A stretch of 32,927 nt of DNA from assembly GCA_027051165.1 (NCBI GenBank), contig JALTZZ010000039.1, positions 35,519-68,445 on the forward strand, given 5' to 3'. This document shows positions 18,201 to 26,101 of the stretch, in pieces. Source of the stretch: an archaeon. Its GTDB lineage: Archaea > Hydrothermarchaeota > Hydrothermarchaeia > JALTZZ01. The position numbers and the translations under genes are program-made. Every line of letters starts with the position of its first letter. The stretch's first letter is position 1. Below the pieces are notes generated by a model. The model saw only the letters and a list, made by a program, of their open reading frames with translations, was not told the origin of the DNA and did not search any database.

Positions 18201-21200
18201 TATAACAATTCCACAAAATATTACTCCGGGATTTTTCCTCTGTTTGAATGTAACGGATCTTAGAAATATGAAGAAGTTTGAAAAGAAAAGTAGGCTTTAC
18301 TTAAGAGGGATTAAGTTAGAGGCTGAATTAACGGAACCTATATATGCTGGAGAAGAAGCGATTTTATCTATTAAGAATGTAGGTGGAATAAGCGATAGAG
18401 CAAATATAACGGTTAAGTTGTTTAAACCATTCTTCTACAATCCAATTGTTAAAAAAGAATACAAGGATGTTCCACTTAACCTCGGTAGAGCTATAAATCT
18501 CTCTCTGCCAATACCAGATAACTTGGGTGGGGATTACAAACTGGTGATAGATGCTGATGGAGAATATTCAACAGATTTCTTAACTCTGTGGATTAAAGTT
18601 TTAGGTTTCAATTTATCCGCGATCGTTGAAAAGAACGCATACAATGCTGGAGATTCAATTGAAGTGCTTCTTAAGAACAGCGGTGGCGGGCATAAAAATA
18701 TAACAGTTTCAGCTCATCTGAAAAATGGCAATTTATTATACGAATTAGGAAGCAAAATTGTTGAAATAGGAAAACTTGAAGAAAAGGTTGTTAGCTTCAA
18801 AATCCCAGAATACACACCTACAGGCACCTATGTTCTTTATGTTAACTATGAGGGTAAAACATATTCAAAAGTTGTAAATGTAAGTGGTCTTGAGCTTGAA
18901 ATTAGATTACAAAGAGATAGTTTTGATGTAGATGAAGGTATAAACCTAATTATAAACAACACAGGAGCTTTAAATGCAAAATTGCTGATAAACTATGCCT
19001 TATCATACTACTATAGAGGAAGCACAACCCTTGAGATTGGTGCGGGAGAGTCAAAGAACATAACATTATCCGTGCCGAAATACATTTCAAGCGGGTATTA
19101 CATTCTAAATACTGAAATTAAGGATTTAAACACAAACAGAACATTTTATGATACATTTAAAGTAAAAATAAGAGGATTTGAATTGAATATTGGAATATAT
19201 AAGACAAATATAATTACTGGTGATAATTTAACTGTCACTATTGAAAATATTGGTGGTTTAAATCTTGATCTTGATATTACTTTAAAATTAAATGATAATG
19301 TTTTAAATAAGAGTGCTAAACTATCCAAGGGAGAAAAGAGAGATTTAGTATTTCAACTGCCTCTTCTGCCAAAAGGGGAATATGATGTGGAAGTAGTAGC
19401 TCAAGATAAAGTATCAAATAGAACTTTGAAGAAGATATTTAAAATAACAGTAAGCGGATTTAGAATAGATGCAAAACTAAACAAAAGCAACTTTACATCT
19501 TTAGAAAGAATAAATGTAACATTTATAAACGAAAATCCAAACGTAGATGCAGATTGTAGTTACGGTGTCTACCTTATAGATTCTTTTGATAAAAGCTTCT
19601 ACCTTGGCAGTGGGGATATAAGAATACCCAAGAATGGAAAGAATTATACAGAGATTGATTTAAAAGAAGGACTTGCAAGCGGAAGATACAAATTAATAAT
19701 AAATTTGGTAGAGAGGAACACCGGTGAAAGATTTACTATTACAAAAGATGTGCAGATAAAAGGTATAGAAAGCAAAATCAATGTTCAAATGCCGAAGAAT
19801 GCTTTTTACGATGATCATTTAAATGTAGATGTGGATGTTGATCAGAGGGGAATTGTAAAGGTGCAGGCTGGAGAGGAAATAAAGCACTACCCCTATGGTA
19901 TAGGAAATATAGAAAAAGAAGGAGAAGACTTATGGATATTTTTCAGAGAAATGCTCGGTTTATACAAAGATGGAAAGTTGACAGCATACTACTATCCTAC
20001 ACACGAAGTTGGATGGTTCGAAAGCGACTATATACCAGCATTAGTTACAAATAGTAAAGTATTTTTAGCAGATTTCCATGGAAATCTTCTGGTATTTAAT
20101 AAAATCTCCAAATCTTGGAATATTTATAACAACTCAAATATTTTGGGATATCCAGAAATGGGATGGCATGCTGGTATAACATCCATAGAATACTACAACG
20201 GAAGTATATGGATAGGATTTTATGGAAAGGGGCTTGTAAAGCTTAATTTTGATGAAAAGAATGCAGAGGTCTATAATACATCCAACAGCTTACTACCTTC
20301 TGACTGGGTGTTTGATATTGAAAACGATGGAAAAAGTCTCTGGATTGCTACAGATAGAGGCATTGTAAGGATAGATTCTACTTGGAAAGTTTGGAGCCCA
20401 TCTCAGCTGAATGTAACTGGGATAAAGGATATAGAGATCGTAAATGGAGATGTATGGATAGCTGGTGATAAAGTTTGCAGGATGTTTGGAGAATGCTATT
20501 CCAGCCAGCTTCTGAGCAGCAGCATAGATAGAATTGTGCATGACAATGTATCTTTATGGATCATATATGCCCCATGGAGCGGTGTAGAAGGGGTAAGCAG
20601 GTTTTACTTTGGAAACAAAACATGGGTGCATGTATATAAGAACAGTAGCATTCTCGGAGACCTCATAGATATAGAGGATGGGATCTATGCTACAACGAAG
20701 TATGGTATTATAGAAGATGGAGTTAATAGAGTATTCGGACCGAGAAGTAGTATAAATGATGTATTTTATGGGGACAAAGTATATGCAAGCTCTATGTATG
20801 AAGGAATAAGCATATACGATCCGAAAAACGAAAATTGGACATTCCTCTCCTCCGGTGTGTTTAATTTTGCTGACAATATATTCTACAATGGAAAACTGAT
20901 ATTTTCAAGTAAGGATATATATGGAAGTGATGTGCTTGTAGTGTATGACTTCCAGAACGTAACCATATACAATTCATCAAACTCCCCTCTAACGTCCTCA
21001 ACCTACATACGAAGCATAACTGGAAATGAAACAACGATATATTTGGGAACGTCTAAAGGCTTGATCATATACAATATGAATAGCGGTGTTTTTACTTTGC
21101 TTAATACAGAAAATTCAAACTTAACGAACGATAATATTTATTCCATCTACTTGTATGGAAATGAGCTATGGATTGCCGACTCTTCAGGAGTTGGAGTGCT

Positions 21201-24200
21201 GAACCTTAACAGTGGGGAATATCATAGATATATAACGGACTCTTCTAAGGAAGTTTTGGCGGATGAAAACAACATATATATAATAACGAGCTCCAACAAT
21301 TTGTTGATATATGATAGAACTACTGGTAAAAAGGAAATATACAACTCAACAAAAGGTCTCTTAGAGGATTGCATCTACGATATTGACATTTTAAATAAAA
21401 AAATATTTATAACATATTGCTCCGGCAATAAGATTTCCGTTTTTGATAATAAAAACTGGAGACACCTAAACATAAGAGCACTAAGCGTTTCTGCAGGAGA
21501 AAGAAGTGTTGCATTTGGAAATAGTGGGCTTTCTATTTATGAAAGCTACAATTTTGAATATAATGTAAATCCGGGGGTAAATAAAATAATAATTGAACCA
21601 CCGCACAAAGAAGGTAAAAATATCTTCAGATTCTATATAATTTCAGAGAAAGGACAGCTACTTAACGAAACGGCGAAAGATATTTATCTCTATAAGAGGA
21701 ATATAGAAGCAAAAATTATCAGTAATAAGAACGTATATAAGAAGGGAGAAGAAGCTGATATAAAAATTTTAATAGTAAATCATGCACCAATAGCAGATAA
21801 AATTAAATTTAATTTAAGCATCGAGGGAAATATTTACACAAAGGAGGTTGAAATACCTGCTACGACTTCTTATATATATGAAGTCAAGCTTAAAGTAGAG
21901 AAAAATTTGACAGCAAAGTTATCCTTGTTAGGTAGAGAAATCCTGAAAGACATAAAAGTTGTAGAGCCCAAAGCTATTATAGATGTTGAAATACCGGAGG
22001 TTGTTTCTCTCGATCCGTTTAACGTTACAGTTTGGATAACAAACATAGGAGAGGTAGAAATAAATGTCTCTGTTGATGTAGATGGAGAGAAATTTAATAA
22101 AATAATTTTACCGGGGAATTCGGATTATATAACCAAATCCATGAAAATTTCTCAAGATAGGAACGTAACAATAAAATTGAGTGGAGATATTGAAAAAGTT
22201 TTAACAAAAACAATAATATTGGGAGAAAAAGTAGATGTAATATTCAAGCCGAAATACGTAATTTCCCAAAATGAAAATGAGATAACGGTTGATGTAGTTA
22301 ATACTGGTGTTCTTGATTCTGCCTTTAATTTATCCATATACGGAAATTATACTACTAACTTGAGCATTTATATTTCTGCAAAAGAGAATAAAACTGTTTA
22401 TATACCGGTTAATCTTTCAGAAGGAAAACATGTGCTCTTTTATAAATCAAAGTTTGGAAATGGTAGCTTCATTGTTGAAGTTGTAAGAGAAAAATTAGAT
22501 GTAAAAGCTAAGGTAGTCTCACTCGGATATGGAAAAATGAGAGCATATATTAATGTGGAAAATATTGCCCCAATAGAATTCTTTGGAGTGTTGGAGGTAA
22601 TGTCGCCAGTTTCATACAAAAAAACCAGCATCAATATTAAACCTAATGACAACAAGACGTTTATATATGAATTTGAGGGAATATTTGAAGAGAGATTACA
22701 GAACCTAACTGTAAGAATACTCAAAAATGGAAAATTGCTAATCGAGAAAGATTTCGGATTTGTAGCGAATCCCGTCTATATTGTGGCTATAAATGCTAAA
22801 GATACTTATAAAATTGGAGAGTTAATGAAAATTATGGTTGAGATATCAAATGTAGGAGATTCTATTGGAAAAGATGCATTGCTTCTTGATATACCCGGAA
22901 TATACAGAAACTATACGGAAATAACTATAAATCCTAAAGAAAATCTGAGTTTTAATTTCTCTGTAAAACTCCCAGAAGATCTTCCAACAAAAGACATGAG
23001 GATCATAGCAAGTATTGAAAATATATCTGTAGAAAAGAAATTTAAATTGACTGGTATAAATTTAACTGCACGAGCTTATTTGGACAAAGAAGTGTATTCT
23101 AAAAACGACAATCTAACAATATACTTGAACATTAGCAACAACGAAAATGTTAGTGTAGAAGGCAATATAACTATATCCTGTGGGGATATTGAAAAAGTTG
23201 GAAGTTTTATACTTAATGAGTATCAAAGTAAAATATACTCTTTCAGTCTTCCTGTTTGCGAGAGAATTTTCTACAATCTAATGCTAAATTCTGGGAGACT
23301 GATCGAGATTTCCTCTCTACCCGTCAATATTCTGCAAAACAAAACTGTTGCTGTTTATACAGATAAGAATAAATATAAAATAGGGGAGAATATGACAATA
23401 TTTGTAAACGTTGGGTCTCCAACGCTTGTTTCACTTTCGATTTTTGGGAATCAGACGATATTGGATGTAACAGATAATACATCCGTTTATATGGTTGTGC
23501 CGGATGTTCCCAGCGGAACTTATGAGATATATTACGGAATTCCCGGAGAAGGAAGTTTTGTATACTATTTTGACGTGTATTCGCCTAGCGCTAAAGTGCT
23601 CTCTTTTGTTCCGAGTAAAGATGTCTTTTACCCGGGAGAAAAGATATCATTTTATGCAAGGATATATTCTGATGAAGATATTAAAGGAAAAATAAGGATG
23701 TGGCTCTATAATAATGAAAATTCCTTAGTTGATTATGATGAAAAACTTATAAATTTGAGCAAGGGTGAGAATGTTGTAAATATTTCCACGAATTTCTCTC
23801 TCCCATCAATGGGAGATTACTTTATCCTCTATGGTATATATAGGGGTTTAAATTCCACATTAATAGCTTCAGGCATTCAAAACTTAGAAACTGCCGGTCC
23901 TTCAATTGTATCCATAATAACAGATCGTCAGAAGTATTATGAAAATGAAAACGTGACTTTTAACATTACACTTTCTGGAAATGGAAAAGCAAATATAACA
24001 ATCTACGGAAAGGAAAAAGTTTTAGAAAAGACTATAATTTTAAACAATACCAATACGCTTACATATATTATACCCGCCAGCAAAATTGAAATGTCACTAA
24101 AAGCTGTTCTTGTTTGGGGTAATAGCTCTGCTAATAGAAGTATTTTCTTAGATATCATTAATCTGCCTCCAATAGTAGATTTTAAATATGAAAAAGGTTA

Positions 24201-25143
24201 TGCAAATGAATATATAATATTTGATGCATCCAATACCTACGATCCCGGAGGGGATGAGCTTACCTTTGTTTGGGATTTCGGAGATGGAAATATAACAACA
24301 ACGAGTAATAAGAAAGTTGCACACAAGTTTTCGGAGGCTGGAGAGTATATAGTCACGCTTAAAGTTATTGATGAAGACGGAGATTTTTCCACACTCACAA
24401 AGAAGGTTGTTGTATCAAGCAAGCCGGTGTCGGTTGCACCTATAACGGGAGTTGGCATAGAGAGGGTATATGAAAAGATTTTAACCAAAGCTGAAAAGGG
24501 AACGTTTGCGGAGCTTCAGCTTGACCCGGAGAAAGCATCAGAGTTGCTATCTGTGAATATAAAACCCACAGTATCTCTTCACAATGTGAAACTAAAGGTG
24601 GAACATGTCAATAAGCTACCGAGCAGTGTGGCAGAGCCTAAGGGAGTTGTATATAGGTATATAAAAATAACTCTAAGCACTTCAGCTATAGAAGAAGCTA
24701 AGATAAAGTTTAGAGTATCTGTGAAGTGGTTAAGAGAGAATGATGTTAATCCAGATACCGTTAAAATGCTGAGATATACTTCTGGAAAATGGGAGGAGCT
24801 TCCTACAAAATTAATCAAAATCTTGGATTCTGATTACATAGTCTATGAGGCATCTACAAGGGGCTTTTCATATTTTGCAATCATAGGTGAGAAAGGTTCT
24901 GGATTTAAGCTGGAGGAAGAAAAGAAACTCGAGGAAGAGAAGCAGTTAATTAAAAAGCAAATAGTTGAAAAACCTACGGAAAAAACGCCCAAGCAACCCT
25001 CAACAACAGCTCCTACACCAGAAGTGCAGATTCAGAAAGCAGAAAAACCCATATTCTTCGTTAAGGTCATGCTTATAGTCATACTTGTTATATTAATAAT
25101 AGTATTAATAGTATTCTATTACTATACCATTAAAAGGCGCTAA
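12277..25143 (+). CDS. 4288-residue surface protein: inactive transglutaminase-like fold, GATase-like, CARDB repeats, propeller, PKD, PGF-pre-PGF, TM anchor
   Basis: The start is TTG with GGAGGT 6 bases upstream. A signal peptide (FFMILLLLLSTPVYA) ends near residue 37. Residues about 100-210 are transglutaminase-like, of the kind found before YD-repeats in bacteria; the Cys position is D129 in SGNDLDLANLLVELYRELG, while H194 (DHFWVEAY) and D209 (PLDPS) remain, so no thiol chemistry is expected. About 590-690 continues that family (MAYMISGGIRGG). After an acidic linker (1066-1080) comes a class I GATase-like domain (about 1080-1355, VLIIPSGGLFGAKT, YLEEGGNIIVFSQQFGRDYE) with no nucleophilic Cys seen in the expected elbow. 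CARDB/NEW3-type Ig repeats fill about 1355-2520 and 3100-3960, separated by a beta-propeller (about 2525-3090; LWIATDRGIVRID, IWIGFYGKGLVKL). A PKD domain (3963-4048, FVWDFGDGN), a PGF-pre-PGF domain (4052-4205), a charged linker and a membrane helix with a KRR end (about 4258-4288) finish it. The protein is an extracellular, membrane-anchored scaffold or adhesin by inference. Confidence 0.88.
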   Translation: MRNSSNKNFRHIFLNFLDLGKKFFMILLLLLSTPVYASNLPHDIFKGEKIPVKEGKHSPAYIVGLNYTEEDLKKEIELKYTYNMNTFLEDLNRDPVKIYYYIRNNFDYQPYYGSLKGAEGTFLERSGNDLDLANLLVELYRELGIPTKYVHGNIIVSKESLSRIFGVDINNVERVLRSAMIPYNKSGANYVVDHFWVEAYINETWIPLDPSFKFYEYVEPSITMEELGLNTTNLSYRVTGVIKTNNNTITTSPITYDKFPELSFDFLYGLGGNITDIVEKQIGDLSKQSIYGIIKKYDKFRKNFLGSWRIVPEDKSAFPERLPYEVHSVIEEFSSIPEKYRYKIKINVDSAGLEVVFNTSKVAGKRIVLTYVPYNESDADIINSYESIEDVPIDKVYISPVLMVDGYPKAFGTKSRLGEKANLTISIFIGEKFLGNDTTKITLGGDYAVGMNMQRVSEQLLSYRINRLKITNFLFENGFRNITREEIVGEILNIVSLIYWYKLDSYAERIAGYSKIRFFRAPSILVVGSAYNVSKNRMKLIGMFIDIHRDYYVPIANDSEAEKRFMIMTGLKGAELEAEVIEKLTGVPAISTGKIFSIARDLNIPIYIVNSTNVNTTLPLLNITIEDKSAIKKAVSKGLTVVVPARNVVINRWKGTGFYMINESSGAMAYMISGGIRGGLSISEYIKKQLTLKKRLENLYDNLAKTEAGKRFLKKLPGVNILVSQAENIITAVFELYYAEPCERAMIASQKIVDVLVDLIGDVISDTVGMEITLAEITVSRTVINDFSIDFMDTIKDAIKSYAKEKLGIDNLLANCPQPSILIRERKEPIKIPLGEKVTFRAFLICNYWAMSGEKAYNPLIWVIPKEENRPYDLITRIEPHSGATTYGCDRVMVTIDTSFIEKWAKRGHGEKAMDILLSEIGKDNTGLYIISVISNDPSKPVEYAAVRFVITQNKSIVKVDESAWLSYKKGGSDKDYVKVLNLGLSPINLSVKPEKISKLGIEIKYPKVIDRGSSGFIEITSKGAPVGDWKAKISVIAKIGNETIVKDVSIRVHVYKEDKNKNDQPEPRPGNDHPDDNSDVPRTILSKENNIYTILREGIINNLSVAYDIYKLINYFNNITPVYTKNESFNLVENVSMIYNALSAKLNVKEFEENAASVAVLKRGFYVGASNILSSARIPHTIVEDFDPVKLAKTKKVLIIPSGGLFGAKTKIFKEKLRKYLEEGGNIIVFSQQFGRDYEILPLSPSGVGWAEDQMCFINSLYVTQDNPIFSSITRNIISEEVDGYFDRYPATSVSLLSRTKNHFPAMLMYPYGKGYVIISTLYSDWKSEQREPSEFITSVVRDMVAYITLNKDVYEIGLKKAWRGLYLPENNYTIPVKIDNPAKESADKIKFVLISPSGKISKIFAVNETIKNKTSKIVNITIPKDYFSPELGIWILDYMLMKGGDIIYTKYNAKGISLNLYKDNDYLFNYAGKEKYLVWATSSKEEAKLGDTINITFHIINKDNKYLNGSLGIGDHVVRYGWTVHEAKNVSIPPNSYKKFVFELKMPPKLYDHTLYNIKGANGITFYLGFYKDRSAYKGEGDFIDAFLRAEKGVKIRLPNIYAEAEFADKKREYKPGEILKLNINLKNNDATDWELKVKAGVYKYKRGSIVANSTVVNISAGETKNIKIDLKLPNTLEPGSYSVEIDVFEERSNAKIASDYLTFSREEPKVVVKPSLLFNPPYLNLDINIENNITLSNPILYIIHEISEYAGNSSIKTYKYNLTFKNYRNTTRLPISLDEEKFAKHVFRYSIVEGAEKYKPLSAGSLTFDRKIVVYYPKVSFSGIGGDMLNLSVTLENPNQISETFDVNISIPAIPYTNVSTIKIDKKTKITLNYNINVPKLSNGSYSIVVKVQKNNTYIEKKTRFYIKDSYLYGYIPYSLYSARDNATAYVINKGGVDTTANATLGICRGNAFLAKENYILKIPANKRIAMNITIPQNITPGFFLCLNVTDLRNMKKFEKKSRLYLRGIKLEAELTEPIYAGEEAILSIKNVGGISDRANITVKLFKPFFYNPIVKKEYKDVPLNLGRAINLSLPIPDNLGGDYKLVIDADGEYSTDFLTLWIKVLGFNLSAIVEKNAYNAGDSIEVLLKNSGGGHKNITVSAHLKNGNLLYELGSKIVEIGKLEEKVVSFKIPEYTPTGTYVLYVNYEGKTYSKVVNVSGLELEIRLQRDSFDVDEGINLIINNTGALNAKLLINYALSYYYRGSTTLEIGAGESKNITLSVPKYISSGYYILNTEIKDLNTNRTFYDTFKVKIRGFELNIGIYKTNIITGDNLTVTIENIGGLNLDLDITLKLNDNVLNKSAKLSKGEKRDLVFQLPLLPKGEYDVEVVAQDKVSNRTLKKIFKITVSGFRIDAKLNKSNFTSLERINVTFINENPNVDADCSYGVYLIDSFDKSFYLGSGDIRIPKNGKNYTEIDLKEGLASGRYKLIINLVERNTGERFTITKDVQIKGIESKINVQMPKNAFYDDHLNVDVDVDQRGIVKVQAGEEIKHYPYGIGNIEKEGEDLWIFFREMLGLYKDGKLTAYYYPTHEVGWFESDYIPALVTNSKVFLADFHGNLLVFNKISKSWNIYNNSNILGYPEMGWHAGITSIEYYNGSIWIGFYGKGLVKLNFDEKNAEVYNTSNSLLPSDWVFDIENDGKSLWIATDRGIVRIDSTWKVWSPSQLNVTGIKDIEIVNGDVWIAGDKVCRMFGECYSSQLLSSSIDRIVHDNVSLWIIYAPWSGVEGVSRFYFGNKTWVHVYKNSSILGDLIDIEDGIYATTKYGIIEDGVNRVFGPRSSINDVFYGDKVYASSMYEGISIYDPKNENWTFLSSGVFNFADNIFYNGKLIFSSKDIYGSDVLVVYDFQNVTIYNSSNSPLTSSTYIRSITGNETTIYLGTSKGLIIYNMNSGVFTLLNTENSNLTNDNIYSIYLYGNELWIADSSGVGVLNLNSGEYHRYITDSSKEVLADENNIYIITSSNNLLIYDRTTGKKEIYNSTKGLLEDCIYDIDILNKKIFITYCSGNKISVFDNKNWRHLNIRALSVSAGERSVAFGNSGLSIYESYNFEYNVNPGVNKIIIEPPHKEGKNIFRFYIISEKGQLLNETAKDIYLYKRNIEAKIISNKNVYKKGEEADIKILIVNHAPIADKIKFNLSIEGNIYTKEVEIPATTSYIYEVKLKVEKNLTAKLSLLGREILKDIKVVEPKAIIDVEIPEVVSLDPFNVTVWITNIGEVEINVSVDVDGEKFNKIILPGNSDYITKSMKISQDRNVTIKLSGDIEKVLTKTIILGEKVDVIFKPKYVISQNENEITVDVVNTGVLDSAFNLSIYGNYTTNLSIYISAKENKTVYIPVNLSEGKHVLFYKSKFGNGSFIVEVVREKLDVKAKVVSLGYGKMRAYINVENIAPIEFFGVLEVMSPVSYKKTSINIKPNDNKTFIYEFEGIFEERLQNLTVRILKNGKLLIEKDFGFVANPVYIVAINAKDTYKIGELMKIMVEISNVGDSIGKDALLLDIPGIYRNYTEITINPKENLSFNFSVKLPEDLPTKDMRIIASIENISVEKKFKLTGINLTARAYLDKEVYSKNDNLTIYLNISNNENVSVEGNITISCGDIEKVGSFILNEYQSKIYSFSLPVCERIFYNLMLNSGRLIEISSLPVNILQNKTVAVYTDKNKYKIGENMTIFVNVGSPTLVSLSIFGNQTILDVTDNTSVYMVVPDVPSGTYEIYYGIPGEGSFVYYFDVYSPSAKVLSFVPSKDVFYPGEKISFYARIYSDEDIKGKIRMWLYNNENSLVDYDEKLINLSKGENVVNISTNFSLPSMGDYFILYGIYRGLNSTLIASGIQNLETAGPSIVSIITDRQKYYENENVTFNITLSGNGKANITIYGKEKVLEKTIILNNTNTLTYIIPASKIEMSLKAVLVWGNSSANRSIFLDIINLPPIVDFKYEKGYANEYIIFDASNTYDPGGDELTFVWDFGDGNITTTSNKKVAHKFSEAGEYIVTLKVIDEDGDFSTLTKKVVVSSKPVSVAPITGVGIERVYEKILTKAEKGTFAELQLDPEKASELLSVNIKPTVSLHNVKLKVEHVNKLPSSVAEPKGVVYRYIKITLSTSAIEEAKIKFRVSVKWLRENDVNPDTVKMLRYTSGKWEELPTKLIKILDSDYIVYEASTRGFSYFAIIGEKGSGFKLEEEKKLEEEKQLIKKQIVEKPTEKTPKQPSTTAPTPEVQIQKAEKPIFFVKVMLIVILVILIIVLIVFYYYTIKRR

Positions 25144-25160
25144 TTTTTAAATTTTTATCA
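25144..25160 (+). terminator. T-rich terminator after the giant gene
   Basis: AATTTTTAAATTTTTATC begins within a base or two of the TAA at 25141-25143. Such U-rich tracts serve as archaeal terminators. The palindrome at 25186 follows. Confidence 0.4.
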
Positions 25161-25185
25161 TAACCTTCGTTTCAGTTAATTCCAT

Positions 25186-25218
25186 AACCCCTCCTTGGGT
25201 CATGACTTAGCGGGGGTT
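25186..25218 (+). repeat. Palindromic element, copy C (divergent)
   Basis: AACCCCTCCTTGG starts it and CGGGGGTT ends it (33 bases); only the outer 6-7 bases pair well. It lies 43 bases after the stop of the giant gene and resembles the elements at 9065 and 31183 in length, ends and position. Membership in the family is uncertain. Confidence 0.35.
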
Positions 25219-25243
25219 AAAGACAGATTTTATGAAAGTTCTT

Positions 25244-25300
25244 GTTACCAATTTTTTAAAAAGTTTTATCAAGTGCTACTTTTTATTAAATAGTGATACC
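25244..25300 (+). promoter_or_regulatory. Promoter region with three GNTAC motifs before the methyltransferase-ABC operon
   Basis: GTTACC (25244), GCTACT (25275) and GATACC (25295) lie 31 and 20 bases apart, close to whole helical turns, so a regulator could bind one face. A GTTTTAT/ATAAAAC inverted repeat brackets the last two (25263-25311). TTTATTAAA at about 25282 is a possible TATA box. I do not see a recognisable NikR site. Weak evidence. Confidence 0.3.
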
Positions 25301-25327
25301 AAGTAATAAAACTATTAATAACGTGGC

Positions 25328-26101
25328 ATGGTGAATGATATGGAAACGGATATCAAAAGGTTTATAGCTGAATATTGGAACAAAAGAGCCTCTGACTACG
25401 ACAGAACACCTACGCATAGAATAAATTCTGGAGAAGAAAAAGAAGAATGGATAAAGGTTTTGAAGGAAGCTCTCGGCAACGAGAGTAGATATGTGCTTGA
25501 TGTAGGAACTGGAACGGGTTTTTTAGCTATCCTTCTCGCTGAACTTGGACATAAAGTAGTTGGGATAGACATTTCAAAAAGAATGCTTGAAAAAGCGAGA
25601 GAAAAAGCCGTTAAACTTAAACTTGATATAATATTCAGAGAAGGAGATGCGGAAAATGTTCCGTTTAGCGACAATACCTTTGATACTGTTGTATGTAGAC
25701 ACGTTTTCTGGACACTTCCAAATCCGCTAAAAGCTCTTAAGGAATGGAGGAGAGTTCTAAAAGAATATGGCACGGTAGTTGTTATTGACGGAAAGTGGAG
25801 AACAGAGGGATTAAAAGGAATACTTAGGGAAATCTTTTGGAAAATTGGTATAGTTGTTCATGAGAGAAGGAATCCGTTTAGATCAAAGTATAATAAAGAA
25901 ATAGAGGAAAAATTACCATTTAAAAACGGAGTAAATATTAACGATGCAGTAAATCTATTTAAAAAAGCTGGTTTTAGTAATATTGAGGTAAAGAATCTTG
26001 AAAATATAAGAAAACTGCAAAAAAGAAGGATGCCTCTTCTCCTAAGGATTGCCTACAATAATTCGCTTTACATGATAAAAGGAAAAAAGGTGATAGAATG
26101 A
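25328..26101 (+). CDS. Class I SAM-dependent methyltransferase (UbiE/type-11 like)
   Basis: The protein has the Rossmann SAM-binding core: motif I LDVGTGTGF (57-65), the acidic end of strand 2 in VVGIDIS (D81), GDAENVPF (D107) and the motif IV-V region FDTVVCRHVFWTL. Length (257) suits a free-standing small-molecule methyltransferase. The likely true start is the ATG at 25340, which has GGTGA 5 bases upstream; the ATG at 25328 has no such site. The stop overlaps the next start as ATGA (26098-26101), so translation is coupled to the ABC substrate-binding protein. Being first gene in an importer operon suggests it modifies the imported compound, or a metal-binding ligand, tetrapyrrole or corrinoid made from it. 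The substrate cannot be read from sequence. Confidence 0.85.
   Translation: MVNDMETDIKRFIAEYWNKRASDYDRTPTHRINSGEEKEEWIKVLKEALGNESRYVLDVGTGTGFLAILLAELGHKVVGIDISKRMLEKAREKAVKLKLDIIFREGDAENVPFSDNTFDTVVCRHVFWTLPNPLKALKEWRRVLKEYGTVVVIDGKWRTEGLKGILREIFWKIGIVVHERRNPFRSKYNKEIEEKLPFKNGVNINDAVNLFKKAGFSNIEVKNLENIRKLQKRRMPLLLRIAYNNSLYMIKGKKVIE

Noticed and set aside
25244-25311. NikR operator before the importer operon
   Set aside because: I searched for a GTATGA-N16-TCATAC-like arrangement and found none; only weaker repeats are present.
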